From: Nonomuraea sp. PA05
GTDB taxonomy: Bacteria > Actinomycetota > Actinomycetes > Streptosporangiales > Streptosporangiaceae
Direction of reading: 5' to 3'
DNA length: 64,000 bases
Assembly (NCBI RefSeq): GCF_008086045.1
Contig: NZ_VSEY01000023.1
Span: forward strand, 1 to 64,000
In this document: positions 53,076 through 61,518 of the stretch, in pieces
How positions within the stretch are numbered: the first letter of the stretch is position 1
Layout: every line of letters begins with the position of its first letter
Position numbers and translations under genes: made by a program
The notes under the pieces: model-generated
Database searches by the model: none
What the model was told of the DNA's origin: nothing
Seen by the model: only the letters and a program-made list of their open reading frames with translations

Positions 53076-54485
53076 ATGCAGACCCGGAAGGACCTCTACC
53101 AGGCGCACAAGCTGATGCAGCAGCGCCTGGGGATGGCACTGCTGCAGGCTGAGCCGGACGTGCCCGAGTCCCCGATGCGGCGGCACAACGTGGCCATGTT
53201 CTGCGGGATCATCGTCGCGCTGCTGGTCACGGCGGCGTTCGGGATCTGGGGGCTGATCAAGCCCGGCGCGGCGACGAACCTGGAGGCGGCCGGGCAGCTC
53301 CTCGTGGAGGAGGAGACCGGCGCCAAGTACGTCTACAGCCAGGAGCAGAAGCGGATGCTGCCGGTGGCCAACTACGTCTCCGCGCTGCTGCTGCTGGACT
53401 CCACCAACTTCGAGGTCAGGAACATCTCGGCGGCCTCGCTCGCGAAGTACCCGCGCGGGCCGCTCGTGGGCATCGCCGGCGCCCCCGACTCACTGCCGCC
53501 CAGGGAGAAACTGGTCAAGGGCCCGTGGTCGGTCTGCGTGACGGAGGCGCCCGACGCGACCGGCACGGCGGTCCCGTACGTGACGCTCGTGGGCGGCAGT
53601 GACGTCGGCGGGACACCGATCGGCACCGGCGCGCTGGTCGTCACGGACGGCCAGGAGAGCTGGGTGGTCTGGAACGACCAGCGGATGAAGACGAGCGACG
53701 CCGGCGTGCGGGTGCTCAACGCGCGCCCCAAGAAGGTGCCCTCCACATGGATCAACGCGATCCCGTCCGGGCCCGACTTCAAGGCGCCGGGGATCCCCGG
53801 CATCGGGAAGAAGCGGCGCGGCCCCGACGGCCGCAACGCCGCCATCGGGCGCGTCTACACCGTGAAGGGCGTCGGCGGCGCTCCCGACCGCTGGTACGTG
53901 CTGCTCGCCGACGGCCTGGCCGCCCTCAACGTCACGCAGGCCACGCTGCTGCTGGAGGAGCCGGGGCTCAAGCGGGCGTACGGCGGGAAGGCGGCCATGC
54001 CGCTGGAGCTCGACGCGGCCACGGCCAACGCCGCGAGCAGCGGCCGCAGCCTCGTCGTGGGCGGCATGCCGACCAGCCTGCCCAAGGCGGTCGCGTCCTC
54101 TGCGTCGCCGCTGTGCTCCGTGTACGCCGACACCCAGAACGGCTCGGCCAAGGCGAAGCTGACGGTCGGCGGCACCATGGCGATCCCCGCACCCAGCGTG
54201 CGGGGCGATCAGGAGCACTTCGACCAGGTGCTGATGCCGTCGGGCTCGGCGTCGCTGGGCGGGCTGCTGCCGGGCGACGGGCAGAAGTCGTCCGTGCAGA
54301 CCTACTTCCTGATCAGCGATCAGGGCAGGCGGTATCAGCTGCAGTCCGGGGATCAGATCAACAAGCTGGGGTACGGGGCCGAGGACGTGGCGCCGATCCC
54401 CGGCAACCTCGTCCATCTGCTGCCCGAGGGGCCGGCGCTGGACCCGCAGGCGGCGCGTTCGCCGTTGCAGGTCACCGCGCAGTGA
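53076..54485 (+). CDS. eccB: Type VII secretion protein EccB
   Basis: The 469-residue protein begins MQTRKDLYQAHKLMQQRLGM, the EccB N-terminal pattern, then one membrane helix (about 45-67, MFCGIIVALLVTAAFGIWGL) and a large exported domain with AGQLLVEEETGAKYVYSQEQ, LVKGPWSVCV, RSLVVGGMPTSLP and C-terminal YFLISDQGRRYQLQSGDQIN and LGYGAEDVAPIPGNLVHLLP. EccB forms a dimer or hexamer crown on the outer side of the ESX membrane complex. It follows eccC by 72 bases. The usual partners EccD and EccE are not seen nearby. Confidence 0.93.
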   Translation: MQTRKDLYQAHKLMQQRLGMALLQAEPDVPESPMRRHNVAMFCGIIVALLVTAAFGIWGLIKPGAATNLEAAGQLLVEEETGAKYVYSQEQKRMLPVANYVSALLLLDSTNFEVRNISAASLAKYPRGPLVGIAGAPDSLPPREKLVKGPWSVCVTEAPDATGTAVPYVTLVGGSDVGGTPIGTGALVVTDGQESWVVWNDQRMKTSDAGVRVLNARPKKVPSTWINAIPSGPDFKAPGIPGIGKKRRGPDGRNAAIGRVYTVKGVGGAPDRWYVLLADGLAALNVTQATLLLEEPGLKRAYGGKAAMPLELDAATANAASSGRSLVVGGMPTSLPKAVASSASPLCSVYADTQNGSAKAKLTVGGTMAIPAPSVRGDQEHFDQVLMPSGSASLGGLLPGDGQKSSVQTYFLISDQGRRYQLQSGDQINKLGYGAEDVAPIPGNLVHLLPEGPALDPQAARSPLQVTAQ

Positions 54486-54522
54486 CCGCGCCGGGGGCCG
54501 AGCGGGCCCCCGGCGGTTCCGG

Positions 54523-55302
54523 CTAGATGAGGGCGCTCATGCCGCCCGTGCCGGTGGTGGGGATGCTCGGCATGCCGCCGTTCTTGGGTTGCAGGGTGCC
54601 CACGCCGGTGGTCTCGTCGCCCACGTACTCCAGGTCGGCCGGCGCGAAGTCCGGCCGGGGGCGGTTCTTCTCCATGAACTGGCCCAGCGACATGCACATG
54701 AAGTTGATGCCGCCCACGAGGGCGGTGAGCATCGCCACGGACTTCATCTGCTTGCCCAGCATGCCCCTGACCACCATGCCCATGCGGGTCAGCGCGACGA
54801 AGATGGCCAGGGCGATGGCCGCCTGGGCTCCGGGCCAGGGAGCGAAGATGGGCAGGAGCTTCTTCCAGCCGGCGAGCAGCAGCATGACGGTGGCCACGAC
54901 CGTCGCCACCTCCGCGGCCCAGTGGTAGGCGGTGGCGATGCTGCCCATGCCCTGGCCCACGCCCTGGTGGTACTGCTCGGCCGTGCCTATCTGCTCGAGG
55001 AACGTGTCCACCGACTCGTTGAACGCCTCGCAGGCGGGCCCCTTCCACCACTCCTTCTCGTTGCACTCGTCGCGAAGGGTGCGCACCGCCTGCTTGATGC
55101 CCTCGAAGTCCATCTCGCCGCCGCCGTCGGGGGTGCTCCACCGTTCGGCGGCCAGCTCCATGCTGTGCGGGTTGGACACCATCGTGCCGATCATCAGCGC
55201 GATGTTCCTGGCCATCGGGTACTCGTACAACATGGCGGCCGCGGCGGTCGCCGTGGTGGCCGCGTAGATGAACTGGCCGCGGTCGGCCCCTGTGCCGGGC
55301 AT
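54523..55302 (-). CDS. WXG100-like domain protein with C-terminal membrane segments
   Basis: The 259-residue protein has a helical N-terminus with MELAAERWSTPDGGGEMDFE, ECNEKEWWKGPACEAFNESV (a WxG-type turn) and FLEQIGTAEQYHQGVGQGMG, resembling a WXG100 hairpin. It continues into two or three hydrophobic helices (about 127-146, AAEVATVVATVMLLLAGWKK; about 153-172; about 186-206) and a disordered tail ending GTGGMSALI. A membrane-bound WXG100-like protein could act as a receptor, effector or its partner. GAGAGGA precedes the ATG. It is the last gene of the minus-strand substrate run and follows the 369-residue protein by ten bases. Confidence 0.7.
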   Translation of the reverse strand: MPGTGADRGQFIYAATTATAAAAMLYEYPMARNIALMIGTMVSNPHSMELAAERWSTPDGGGEMDFEGIKQAVRTLRDECNEKEWWKGPACEAFNESVDTFLEQIGTAEQYHQGVGQGMGSIATAYHWAAEVATVVATVMLLLAGWKKLLPIFAPWPGAQAAIALAIFVALTRMGMVVRGMLGKQMKSVAMLTALVGGINFMCMSLGQFMEKNRPRPDFAPADLEYVGDETTGVGTLQPKNGGMPSIPTTGTGGMSALI

Positions 55303-55312
55303 GTGGTTCCTC

Positions 55313-56422
55313 TCAGGCCTCGCCGATCACGGGTGGGGCGATGTCGATGTCGTCCACCCAGTCGGCTTCGTCGCCGCGTACGTAGTCGGGCTTGTCCCGC
55401 TCGCTGTTCTGGTCGCCGCCTCCGCCGCCCATGGGCGGCATGAACGGCATGCCCATGCCGTTCATGCCGTTCAGGCCGCGGGCCGAGGCGGCGCCGGCCG
55501 TGGCGGCGGGCTGCTGCATGCCGCCGGACGAGACGCCCGTGGGCGAGCCGGAGGACAGGCCGGGGCCGAGCGAGGTGGTGGTGCCGGGGATGGTCGGGGT
55601 GGTGGGCGTGGCGCCCAGTTGGGTGGGGTCGTAGCCGGCCAGCCCGGTCTTGGTGGGGTCGGTCGGCAGGGTGGTGCTGGGGTCCGGGACGTTGTGGTTG
55701 AGCTGGTCCTCGATGGACGGCGTGGTGGGGAGCGCGGCGTTGGCGTCCGGGATGTTGGCCTCGGGGATGTTCGGGTCCGGGACCTGCGTGTCCGGGACCT
55801 CCGGGACCTGGGTGTCCGGGAGGTCCGTGTCGGGGACGTTGGAGTCGGGGAGGTCGGTGTCGGGCAGCTCGGAGTCGGGGAGCTGGGAGTCCGGCAGCTT
55901 GGAGTCGGGCAGCTTGGAGTCAGGGAGTTCGGAGGACGGCAGGCCGCCCGCTCCGAGGTCGCCCGCGCCCGGGATGCCGCCGGTGTCCGGGATGCCGCCG
56001 GTGTCCGGGATGCCGCCGCCGAGTGAGGACGGGTCGATGCCGCCGCCCCCGCCGCCTCCGTCGAGCCCGTAGGGGTCGGTCTGGATGACGCCGTCGTTGT
56101 CGTCGTCGGCCTTCTGGTAGTTCGCCTCGAGCTTCGTCAGCGCCGTCCGGTAGTCCGACAGGACGTCCCTGGCGGTCTTGAGCGTGTTGTGGGCGTTGTC
56201 CTTGAGCTGGTCATGGGCGTAGTTGAGACCCATGCCGATGATGCCGAAGGCGGGCGGCTCGACGCGGATGCCGCCGACGTTCTGGGCGATGGCGTTCATG
56301 TTGGGCGCCTGCTCGCCCAGCCCCTCGCCGACCTGCTTGATGCGGCCGTCCTTGAACTGGATCGTGGCGCCGGAGAGCGACGACCCGCCAGCGTACTGAG
56401 CGCCCCCGGTGTCGGTGGCCAT
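55313..56422 (-). CDS. Long T7SS substrate-like protein with PDS-repeat linker and shared C-terminal box
   Basis: The 369-residue protein has a helical N-terminal domain of about 105 residues (NMNAIAQNVGGIRVEPPAFG; DQLKDNAHNTLKTARDVLSD), fitting a WXG100-superfamily excretion hairpin. A long disordered part follows with pentapeptides LPDSK, LPDSQ, LPDSE, LPDTD (about 160-215), then a C-terminal box MGMPFMPPMGGGGG, EADWVDDIDIAPPVIGEA. The same box type ends the 435- and 478-residue proteins. I infer export by the T7SS. ATG 56422 has GGGAGG six bases before it. Confidence 0.78.
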   Translation of the reverse strand: MATDTGGAQYAGGSSLSGATIQFKDGRIKQVGEGLGEQAPNMNAIAQNVGGIRVEPPAFGIIGMGLNYAHDQLKDNAHNTLKTARDVLSDYRTALTKLEANYQKADDDNDGVIQTDPYGLDGGGGGGGIDPSSLGGGIPDTGGIPDTGGIPGAGDLGAGGLPSSELPDSKLPDSKLPDSQLPDSELPDTDLPDSNVPDTDLPDTQVPEVPDTQVPDPNIPEANIPDANAALPTTPSIEDQLNHNVPDPSTTLPTDPTKTGLAGYDPTQLGATPTTPTIPGTTTSLGPGLSSGSPTGVSSGGMQQPAATAGAASARGLNGMNGMGMPFMPPMGGGGGDQNSERDKPDYVRGDEADWVDDIDIAPPVIGEA

Positions 56423-56503
56423 GCACACCCTCCCAGTCCATAAATCACGTTATGTCCGGACCTGGCTACGATATCGACAAAAATCAACTTCTCGCGTGAA
56501 CAG

Positions 56504-56532
56504 TTGGCCAATGATCTAGACGCCTGTATGAT
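56504..56532 (+). promoter_or_regulatory. Sigma-70-type promoter of the M23 peptidase gene
   Basis: TTGGCC (56504-56509), a 17-base spacer and TATGAT (56527-56532). The ATG is at 56553, so the leader would be only about 13 bases. This is the cleanest promoter in the window. Confidence 0.7.
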
Positions 56533-56552
56533 CCGGATGGCAGCCTTTCCGC

Positions 56553-57461
56553 ATGCGGATCAAGACCCTGATAGCAGGCGCGTGCGGCTTGGCCGTACTG
56601 CCTCTCACCGGCGTGGGCACGGCGGATGCCGCAACGGCCGCCTCCACGCTGCAACTGCCGTTCCCGTGTGGCGAGACCTGGGCGGGCAGCAGCAAGAGCT
56701 CCGCCCACACCGCGGGCTACGAGATCGACTTCAACGGCAGTGCGAACGACGGCAACGCCGACCTCGGCAGGACGGTCGTGGCAGCGGGCGCAGGCACGGT
56801 CGTCATGTCGGAGTACCGGAAGACGGACGGCCTCGGCAACGTCGTCAAGATCCGGCACTCGGACGGCACCGTGACCCTGTACGGCCACCTGAACGCCCGC
56901 TCGGTCTCCAACGGCGCCACCGTCCGGCAGGGCCAGAAGATCGGCACCGTCGGCAAGTCGTCCGCCAAGTACAACCTGATCGCCCACCTGCACTACGAGC
57001 AGCGCACCTCGTCCGGCAGCATCGTGCCCGCCAAGTTCAACGGCGCCACCTTCGCCTACCCGAACCAGAAGGTGACCTCGCGCAACTGCGGCGGCGGCGC
57101 GCAGCCGCAGACCGGCAACAACAACGGCGGCGGCAGCAGCAACCCGTACTCGGCCACGCAGGTCTGCGGCTCCGGCTTCAAGCAGATCGACTCGCAGAAC
57201 CTCGGCTCCGCGGGCAAGGTGGTGCTGCTCTACTCGGCCGCCACCGGCCAGAACTGCGTCACGACGCTGCGCAACAGCGGCTCCGGCAAGGCGTCCGTGC
57301 AGGCCTACCTCCAGGTGGAGGGCAAGGCGCGCAAGAAGGACGCCGGCAGCTACCAGTACTACGCGGGCCCGGTGAAGGACACCGCCCGCAAGACCTGCGT
57401 GAAGTGGGGCGGAGCCATCGGCTCCGCCAAGTACGACAGCCCGCTCGAGCACTGCGACTGA
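56553..57461 (+). CDS. Secreted M23 family peptidase (LytM-like)
   Basis: The 302-residue protein has a signal peptide (cut near TADAATA, residue 26) and an M23 domain with H52-x6-D59 (SAHTAGYEIDF), YGHLN (H112) and HLHYEQ (H145, H147), the zinc and catalytic residues of peptidoglycan endopeptidases. After a Gly/Asn linker (about 180-198) a C-terminal domain of about 100 residues carries four cysteines (CGSGFKQIDS, NCVTTLRNSG, KTCVKWGG, EHCD), so it should be disulfide-held; its role may be binding. It lies on the plus strand within the minus-strand T7SS substrate run and ends two bases before the convergent gene's stop. Confidence 0.9.
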   Translation: MRIKTLIAGACGLAVLPLTGVGTADAATAASTLQLPFPCGETWAGSSKSSAHTAGYEIDFNGSANDGNADLGRTVVAAGAGTVVMSEYRKTDGLGNVVKIRHSDGTVTLYGHLNARSVSNGATVRQGQKIGTVGKSSAKYNLIAHLHYEQRTSSGSIVPAKFNGATFAYPNQKVTSRNCGGGAQPQTGNNNGGGSSNPYSATQVCGSGFKQIDSQNLGSAGKVVLLYSAATGQNCVTTLRNSGSGKASVQAYLQVEGKARKKDAGSYQYYAGPVKDTARKTCVKWGGAIGSAKYDSPLEHCD

Positions 57462-57463
57462 GC

Positions 57464-58771
57464 TCAGACCAGCGTCGATGGGGTGGTGCCTTCTGGCCCA
57501 CCCCACACGTCGTCGTCCTCGAAGAGGTTCGAGGAGCTCTCCCCGGCCGGGTCGCTCTCCTTGCGGCTGGTGGAGAGCGGCGCGTGCAGCATCGGCATGC
57601 CCATGCCGCCCATCCCGGCCCGGCCGGCCGCCGAGGCGGCGTTCGCCGCAGTGCCGCCGCCGCTGACCGTCCCCGCGTTGCCCGTCACGCCGCCGCCGGG
57701 GTTGCCGGTGCCGCCCATCCCCGGGCCGTTGCCCGTGTAGGTGGTGCCGTTCGGGCCGCCGGGCCCGCCCGGGACTGTGGGGTCGTAACCCGCCAGGTTC
57801 GTGGAGCCGTAGTCGCCGGGCGAGCCCGCCGACGGCGTGGAGGGCGCTGAAGGAACGGACGGCACGCTGGGATTGGCGCCGAGCGTGGTGTCGGTGAGCC
57901 CGGACGGGTCTGCGCCGCCGTAGGCGTCGCTGTCACCCACCCCGACGCCTCCCACGCCTCCCACGCCGCCCGTGCCGTCGCCGGGGTTGAGCCCGCCGTT
58001 GCCGTAGCCGCCGGGGACCTGGCCGGCGGACGACGGGTAGTCGCCGTTGACGCCAGCGGCGGACGGGCCGCCGGGGATCGAGCCGGTGTTGAACGGGGTG
58101 GTCTGGTAGGCGGGCACGTCCCCCGAGCCGAGGCTGCCGACCTGCGGGCCGTTCAGGCCGCTGTTGCCGAAGTCCGGCATCTCGGGGTCGACCACGATTG
58201 GCAGCGCCTGCTGCACGTCCACCGGCAGGTCCTCGTAGTGCTGCGCGATCCGCTCGTTGACCTCCCGCAGGTGCTGGCTGGCCCGGTCGCTGCTGCGCTT
58301 GATGCCGTAGAACGGGATCTGGTCGGCCCAGTCGATGTCGTTGTCGGAGCGGGAGTCGCGGCCCCTGCCCTCGACCACGTTGGCCTGCGCCCACTGCAGC
58401 GTGTCGCCGTACGGCTTGAGCGACCTGCCCATCCGGCCGAGCTTGGCGGCCAGCTCGACCACGCTGGCGTGCAGGCTGCGCAACTGGAGCTGCGTCTGGT
58501 ACGCCGCCGGCCCCTTGTAGTGCTCGGCCAGCTCGGCGGCCTTCGTCTTCAGGTCCGCGGCAAACTCGTTCAGCAGCGGCTCGGCGGCCTGGTAGTACAG
58601 CCCCGCGAGCTGGACCGCGGCCGGGTCCGTCGCGTCGATCATGTCCCGGATCTCACCGATCGTGTCCCGGAACATGCTCTCCATGAACCCGGCTTCCTGC
58701 ACCGACGTGTCGATCGGCTGGTTGCCGTAGCGGAGAGTGTAGGTCTGTGTCTCGGGCTGCTTGTCAGCCAT
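57464..58771 (-). CDS. Long T7SS substrate-like protein with shared C-terminal box
   Basis: The 435-residue protein has a fully helical N-terminal region (about 1-190: MIDATDPAAVQLAGLYYQAA, LRSLHASVVELAAKLGRMGR), resembling a WXG100/LXG- or PPE-like bundle, then a disordered Gly/Pro/Ser/Asn linker and an end with MGGMGMPMLHAP, NLFEDDDVWGG and STLV. The Met/Pro-Gly box and acidic Trp motif match those of its neighbours. It probably leaves the cell by the T7SS. ATG 58771 is supported by AAGAG upstream. No enzymatic motif is visible. Confidence 0.75.
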   Translation of the reverse strand: MADKQPETQTYTLRYGNQPIDTSVQEAGFMESMFRDTIGEIRDMIDATDPAAVQLAGLYYQAAEPLLNEFAADLKTKAAELAEHYKGPAAYQTQLQLRSLHASVVELAAKLGRMGRSLKPYGDTLQWAQANVVEGRGRDSRSDNDIDWADQIPFYGIKRSSDRASQHLREVNERIAQHYEDLPVDVQQALPIVVDPEMPDFGNSGLNGPQVGSLGSGDVPAYQTTPFNTGSIPGGPSAAGVNGDYPSSAGQVPGGYGNGGLNPGDGTGGVGGVGGVGVGDSDAYGGADPSGLTDTTLGANPSVPSVPSAPSTPSAGSPGDYGSTNLAGYDPTVPGGPGGPNGTTYTGNGPGMGGTGNPGGGVTGNAGTVSGGGTAANAASAAGRAGMGGMGMPMLHAPLSTSRKESDPAGESSSNLFEDDDVWGGPEGTTPSTLV

Positions 58772-58788
58772 GGCGCTCTTCTTTCCTC

Positions 58789-59253
58789 TCAGGCCTGACG
58801 CGAGGTGGCTTCCTCGGTCGCCTGCTCGGCGGTCTGGGACGTCCGCGCGATCTCCAGCAGGGCGTCGAACGACTCCTCCGCCTGCTTGTTCAGGCCGGTG
58901 TAGAGGCCGCCGGTGCTGCCGGGCTCGCCGATCAGCATGGAGTAGGCGCTGAAGGCGGCCGTCCCGTACTGCATGGCGGCCGGCCACTGGCCCATCTGCT
59001 CCTGGTTGAGCGCGCAGTGCTGCTGGAGGTCCGGCAGCGAGCCTGCGCCCGTCGGGAGCTGCGGCCCCGGCACCGGGTCGCCGGGCGCGACGGCGTACTC
59101 CGTCACCGGGATGCCGGAGGAGGTGGTGAGCTTCTTGAGCAGCTCGTGCATCTCGCCCGCGATGCGCCGCACCTCGGTGCGGTCGGTGTACGGGTCCTCG
59201 CTCTCGTCCTTGTCCGACGCTCCCGGCCAGTTCTGGTCGAGCTGGATGGCCAT
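58789..59253 (-). CDS. ESX-associated helical protein, 154 residues
   Basis: The product is cytosolic-looking and mostly helical: EVRRIAGEMHELLKKLTTSS, QHCALNQEQMGQWPAAMQYG with a WPxA turn, and QAEESFDALLEIARTSQTAE. Its length and pattern resemble the ESX small helical proteins, and it parallels the 136-residue protein at 60713 (QHIGSWPAAAAFAHSVGSTG). Both have a QxxxWPAA motif, so they are paralogues; each precedes a long substrate-like gene in transcription order or follows it. GGGAGG precedes the ATG. Confidence 0.75.
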   Translation of the reverse strand: MAIQLDQNWPGASDKDESEDPYTDRTEVRRIAGEMHELLKKLTTSSGIPVTEYAVAPGDPVPGPQLPTGAGSLPDLQQHCALNQEQMGQWPAAMQYGTAAFSAYSMLIGEPGSTGGLYTGLNKQAEESFDALLEIARTSQTAEQATEEATSRQA

Positions 59254-59263
59254 GCCGCCTCCC

Positions 59264-60700
59264 TCAGTTGATCACCGGCGAGATGGTGCTCTCCGTCGCC
59301 GAGTGCCAGTCGTCGCGTTCGCCCTTCAGGTTCGTCTGGTGCTCCTGACTCTCCTGCTCGCCTGCGGGCGCGCCGCCGCCCATCGGCATGAAGGGGTAGC
59401 CCATGCCGCCCGCGCCCGCCCTGGCCGCCGCGGCGGCGCCGGGGGCGCCCGGCTGGCTGTACGAGCCTGATCCGCCGATCACGGCGGGGGCGGCGTTGCC
59501 CGTGGGCGTGAGGTAGCTGGTCTGCGGCGTCGTGGCCGGGGTGTACGTCGTCGACGGCATGGTGGTGGTGGGCGTGGGCTGGGTGCCCGCCGTCTCCGTG
59601 GCCCTGGGGTCGTGGGTCTCGGCCCCGGTCTGTGTGGTGCGCTCGGGGTCGGTGGTGTTGCTGTCGATCACGGACGGCGTGGTGCCGTCGGTGCCGTCGC
59701 CCTGGCCGGCGGGCGTGGTGGCGGAGCCCGAGCCATCGGAGGAGGACCCGGAGCCGTCTGAGCCGTCGGAAGAGCCCGAGCCGTCCGAGGAGCCCGAGCC
59801 GTCCGAGGAGCCCGGCGTGTCGGCGCCCGGCTGGTCTCCCGCGCCCGCGCCCGAGCCCGAGCCCGAACCCGAGCCCGAACCCGAGCCCGAACCCGAGCCG
59901 GAGGAGGACCCGCCCGGCCCGCTGGAGCCGCTGGAGCCGTTCGAGCCGCTGGAGTCGCCGACGCTGTCCCAGCCCGACGAGCCGCCGGAGGACCCGCCGC
60001 TGCCTCCCGAGTCGCCGAAGGTGTAGGGCGTGTCCTGGTCCATCGACGGCAGATCCCGGTCGCCGGGGTCCGTGGCCGGCGTGACCGTCGGCAGGTCGAT
60101 GGTCACGCTGTCGGGGATCTGGAAGTCGTACAGGTCGACGATGTGCTGGTTGAGCGTCTCCATCGCCCGCCTGGCGGCCTGGTCGTCCAGCTCGGACGCC
60201 TGCGGGGTGGGCCCGGGCGTGGGCTGGTCCTGGCCGATCGTCGGGGACGTGGTGGGCTCCGCACTGGCGGAGGCCGTCGGCGACGGGCCGGGCGAGGGCT
60301 GGGGCTCGGCGTCGGACCGCTGGTTCTGGTTGGCCGCCGCCCGCACGTCCTCGATGGCCGTCGGCAGGTAGTCGCGCCCGTACAGGGTGAGCGCCTCGGA
60401 CATCTTGGTCATCGCGGCGGCCAGCTCGGTGCCGCTCGCGTGCAGCATCTGCAGCGCGCGCTGCGTCGTCGCGGCAGCCTCCGACCGCCAGGCGTCGTTG
60501 AGCGCGACGCCGATGTCGGGCAGCGAGTCGGCCACCGCCTTCACGGCGTCGGCCACCCGGCCGTACGTCATGCCGCGGTCGTGCACCTCCATCGGGGAGG
60601 TGCCGTCCAGCCACTGCTGGATCTGCTCGCGGGAGGCGGTGACCGCACCGGCGCTCGGGCGCCTGGAGGGGTCGCGGATGTCAACGGTCCGCTCAGCCAC
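59264..60700 (-). CDS. Long T7SS substrate-like protein with Ser/Gly-rich linker and shared C-terminal box
   Basis: The 478-residue protein has a helical N-terminal domain (about 22-125: REQIQQWLDGTSPMEVHDRG, AVADSLPDIGVALNDAWRSE, MLHASGTELAAAMTKMSEAL), which fits a WXG100-type hairpin, a second helical patch (about 168-190), then a very long disordered linker with (SG)n and SDGSGS units and a C-terminus MGYPFMPMGGG, ERDDWHSATE and SPVIN. The final box is shared with the 369- and 435-residue proteins. GTG 60700 begins MAERTVDIRD. Export by T7SS is inferred. Confidence 0.78.
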   Translation of the reverse strand: MAERTVDIRDPSRRPSAGAVTASREQIQQWLDGTSPMEVHDRGMTYGRVADAVKAVADSLPDIGVALNDAWRSEAAATTQRALQMLHASGTELAAAMTKMSEALTLYGRDYLPTAIEDVRAAANQNQRSDAEPQPSPGPSPTASASAEPTTSPTIGQDQPTPGPTPQASELDDQAARRAMETLNQHIVDLYDFQIPDSVTIDLPTVTPATDPGDRDLPSMDQDTPYTFGDSGGSGGSSGGSSGWDSVGDSSGSNGSSGSSGPGGSSSGSGSGSGSGSGSGSGSGAGAGDQPGADTPGSSDGSGSSDGSGSSDGSDGSGSSSDGSGSATTPAGQGDGTDGTTPSVIDSNTTDPERTTQTGAETHDPRATETAGTQPTPTTTMPSTTYTPATTPQTSYLTPTGNAAPAVIGGSGSYSQPGAPGAAAAARAGAGGMGYPFMPMGGGAPAGEQESQEHQTNLKGERDDWHSATESTISPVIN

Positions 60701-60712
60701 TGGCTCTCACTT

Positions 60713-61123
60713 TCAGCTATCGCCCCTGACGGGGTTGGTGCGCTCATAGACCGCGGCGCTGTCCCTGATCGCCTGCACGACCTTCTGGCAGCACTCGACG
60801 TACTCCTGGTAGAGGGCCGCCAGGCGCTGCCCGCGGCCCTCCAGGGACACCTGACCACCGGGGTCGGCCCCGGTGGAGCCGACGCTGTGCGCGAACGCGG
60901 CGGCGGCGGGCCAGCTCCCGATGTGCTGCTGGCTCAGGTCGAAGTACCTGGTGAGGGCCTCCACCGCGCCCGTGCCGCCGTCCTTGGTGCCGCCCGGGCC
61001 CTGCGTGGGCACCAGGGCGATCTCCAGGTCGTCGGCGACGGCACGCATCTTGCCGACGTTGTAGAACAGGTCGGCGTCGGTGTCGTCCAGCCCGCGCCAC
61101 GGCTCGGGTTCGAGCTCCCCCAT
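60713..61123 (-). CDS. ESX-associated helical protein, 136 residues
   Basis: The product starts MGELEPEPWRGLDDTDADLF and contains VGKMRAVADDLEIALVPTQG, DLSQQHIGSWPAAAAFAHSV and a C-terminal helix VECCQKVVQAIRDSAAVYER. It shares the QxxxWPAA motif with the 154-residue protein at 58789. It may be a chaperone-like or co-secreted WXG100 relative for the long protein encoded 12 bases downstream. A GAGGAGAGG site is well placed. Confidence 0.78.
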   Translation of the reverse strand: MGELEPEPWRGLDDTDADLFYNVGKMRAVADDLEIALVPTQGPGGTKDGGTGAVEALTRYFDLSQQHIGSWPAAAAFAHSVGSTGADPGGQVSLEGRGQRLAALYQEYVECCQKVVQAIRDSAAVYERTNPVRGDS

Positions 61124-61191
61124 GATCCTCTCCTCACGCGTTCGGCCACCGCGGGCGGTGGCCGAAGAAAGAACGACGGCGGAGTGACGGC

Positions 61192-61506
61192 TCAGCCGTC
61201 GTACCACATCGCCTTGTTGCGGGCCTCCGCGGCCTGGTAGTTCTGGTTGGCGATCTGGACGGCGCCGCGCAGCTCGACGAGGTTCGCGCTCATGGTGTTG
61301 GCGGCGTTGTCCCACTTGATCTTGTACCGCTCGAACTCGGCCTTGGCGCCCTCGACGTCGCCGTCCCAGTTCTCCTGGAGCTGCTGCAGCAGCTTGGTCA
61401 CGAGGTCGTCGAGAGCCTGGTCAAAGGCCTTGACGATGTCCTCGTAGTCCTTGGCGGCCAAGTCCATGTTCTTGAAGTTGACCTTTGTGAAATCCATCTC
61501 AGGCAT
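61192..61506 (-). CDS. WXG100 family protein (EsxA-like)
   Basis: The 104-residue product is a helical hairpin with the WxG turn at W47-D48-G49 (QENWDGDVEGAKAEF) and the T7SS signal YxxxD/E at Y90-E94 (QNYQAAEARN). AGGGGG lies before the ATG. It is 12 bases downstream of a second WXG100 gene, so they should form a heterodimer that is exported by EccC. Confidence 0.93.
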   Translation of the reverse strand: MPEMDFTKVNFKNMDLAAKDYEDIVKAFDQALDDLVTKLLQQLQENWDGDVEGAKAEFERYKIKWDNAANTMSANLVELRGAVQIANQNYQAAEARNKAMWYDG

Positions 61507-61518
61507 GTCGGTCCCCCT

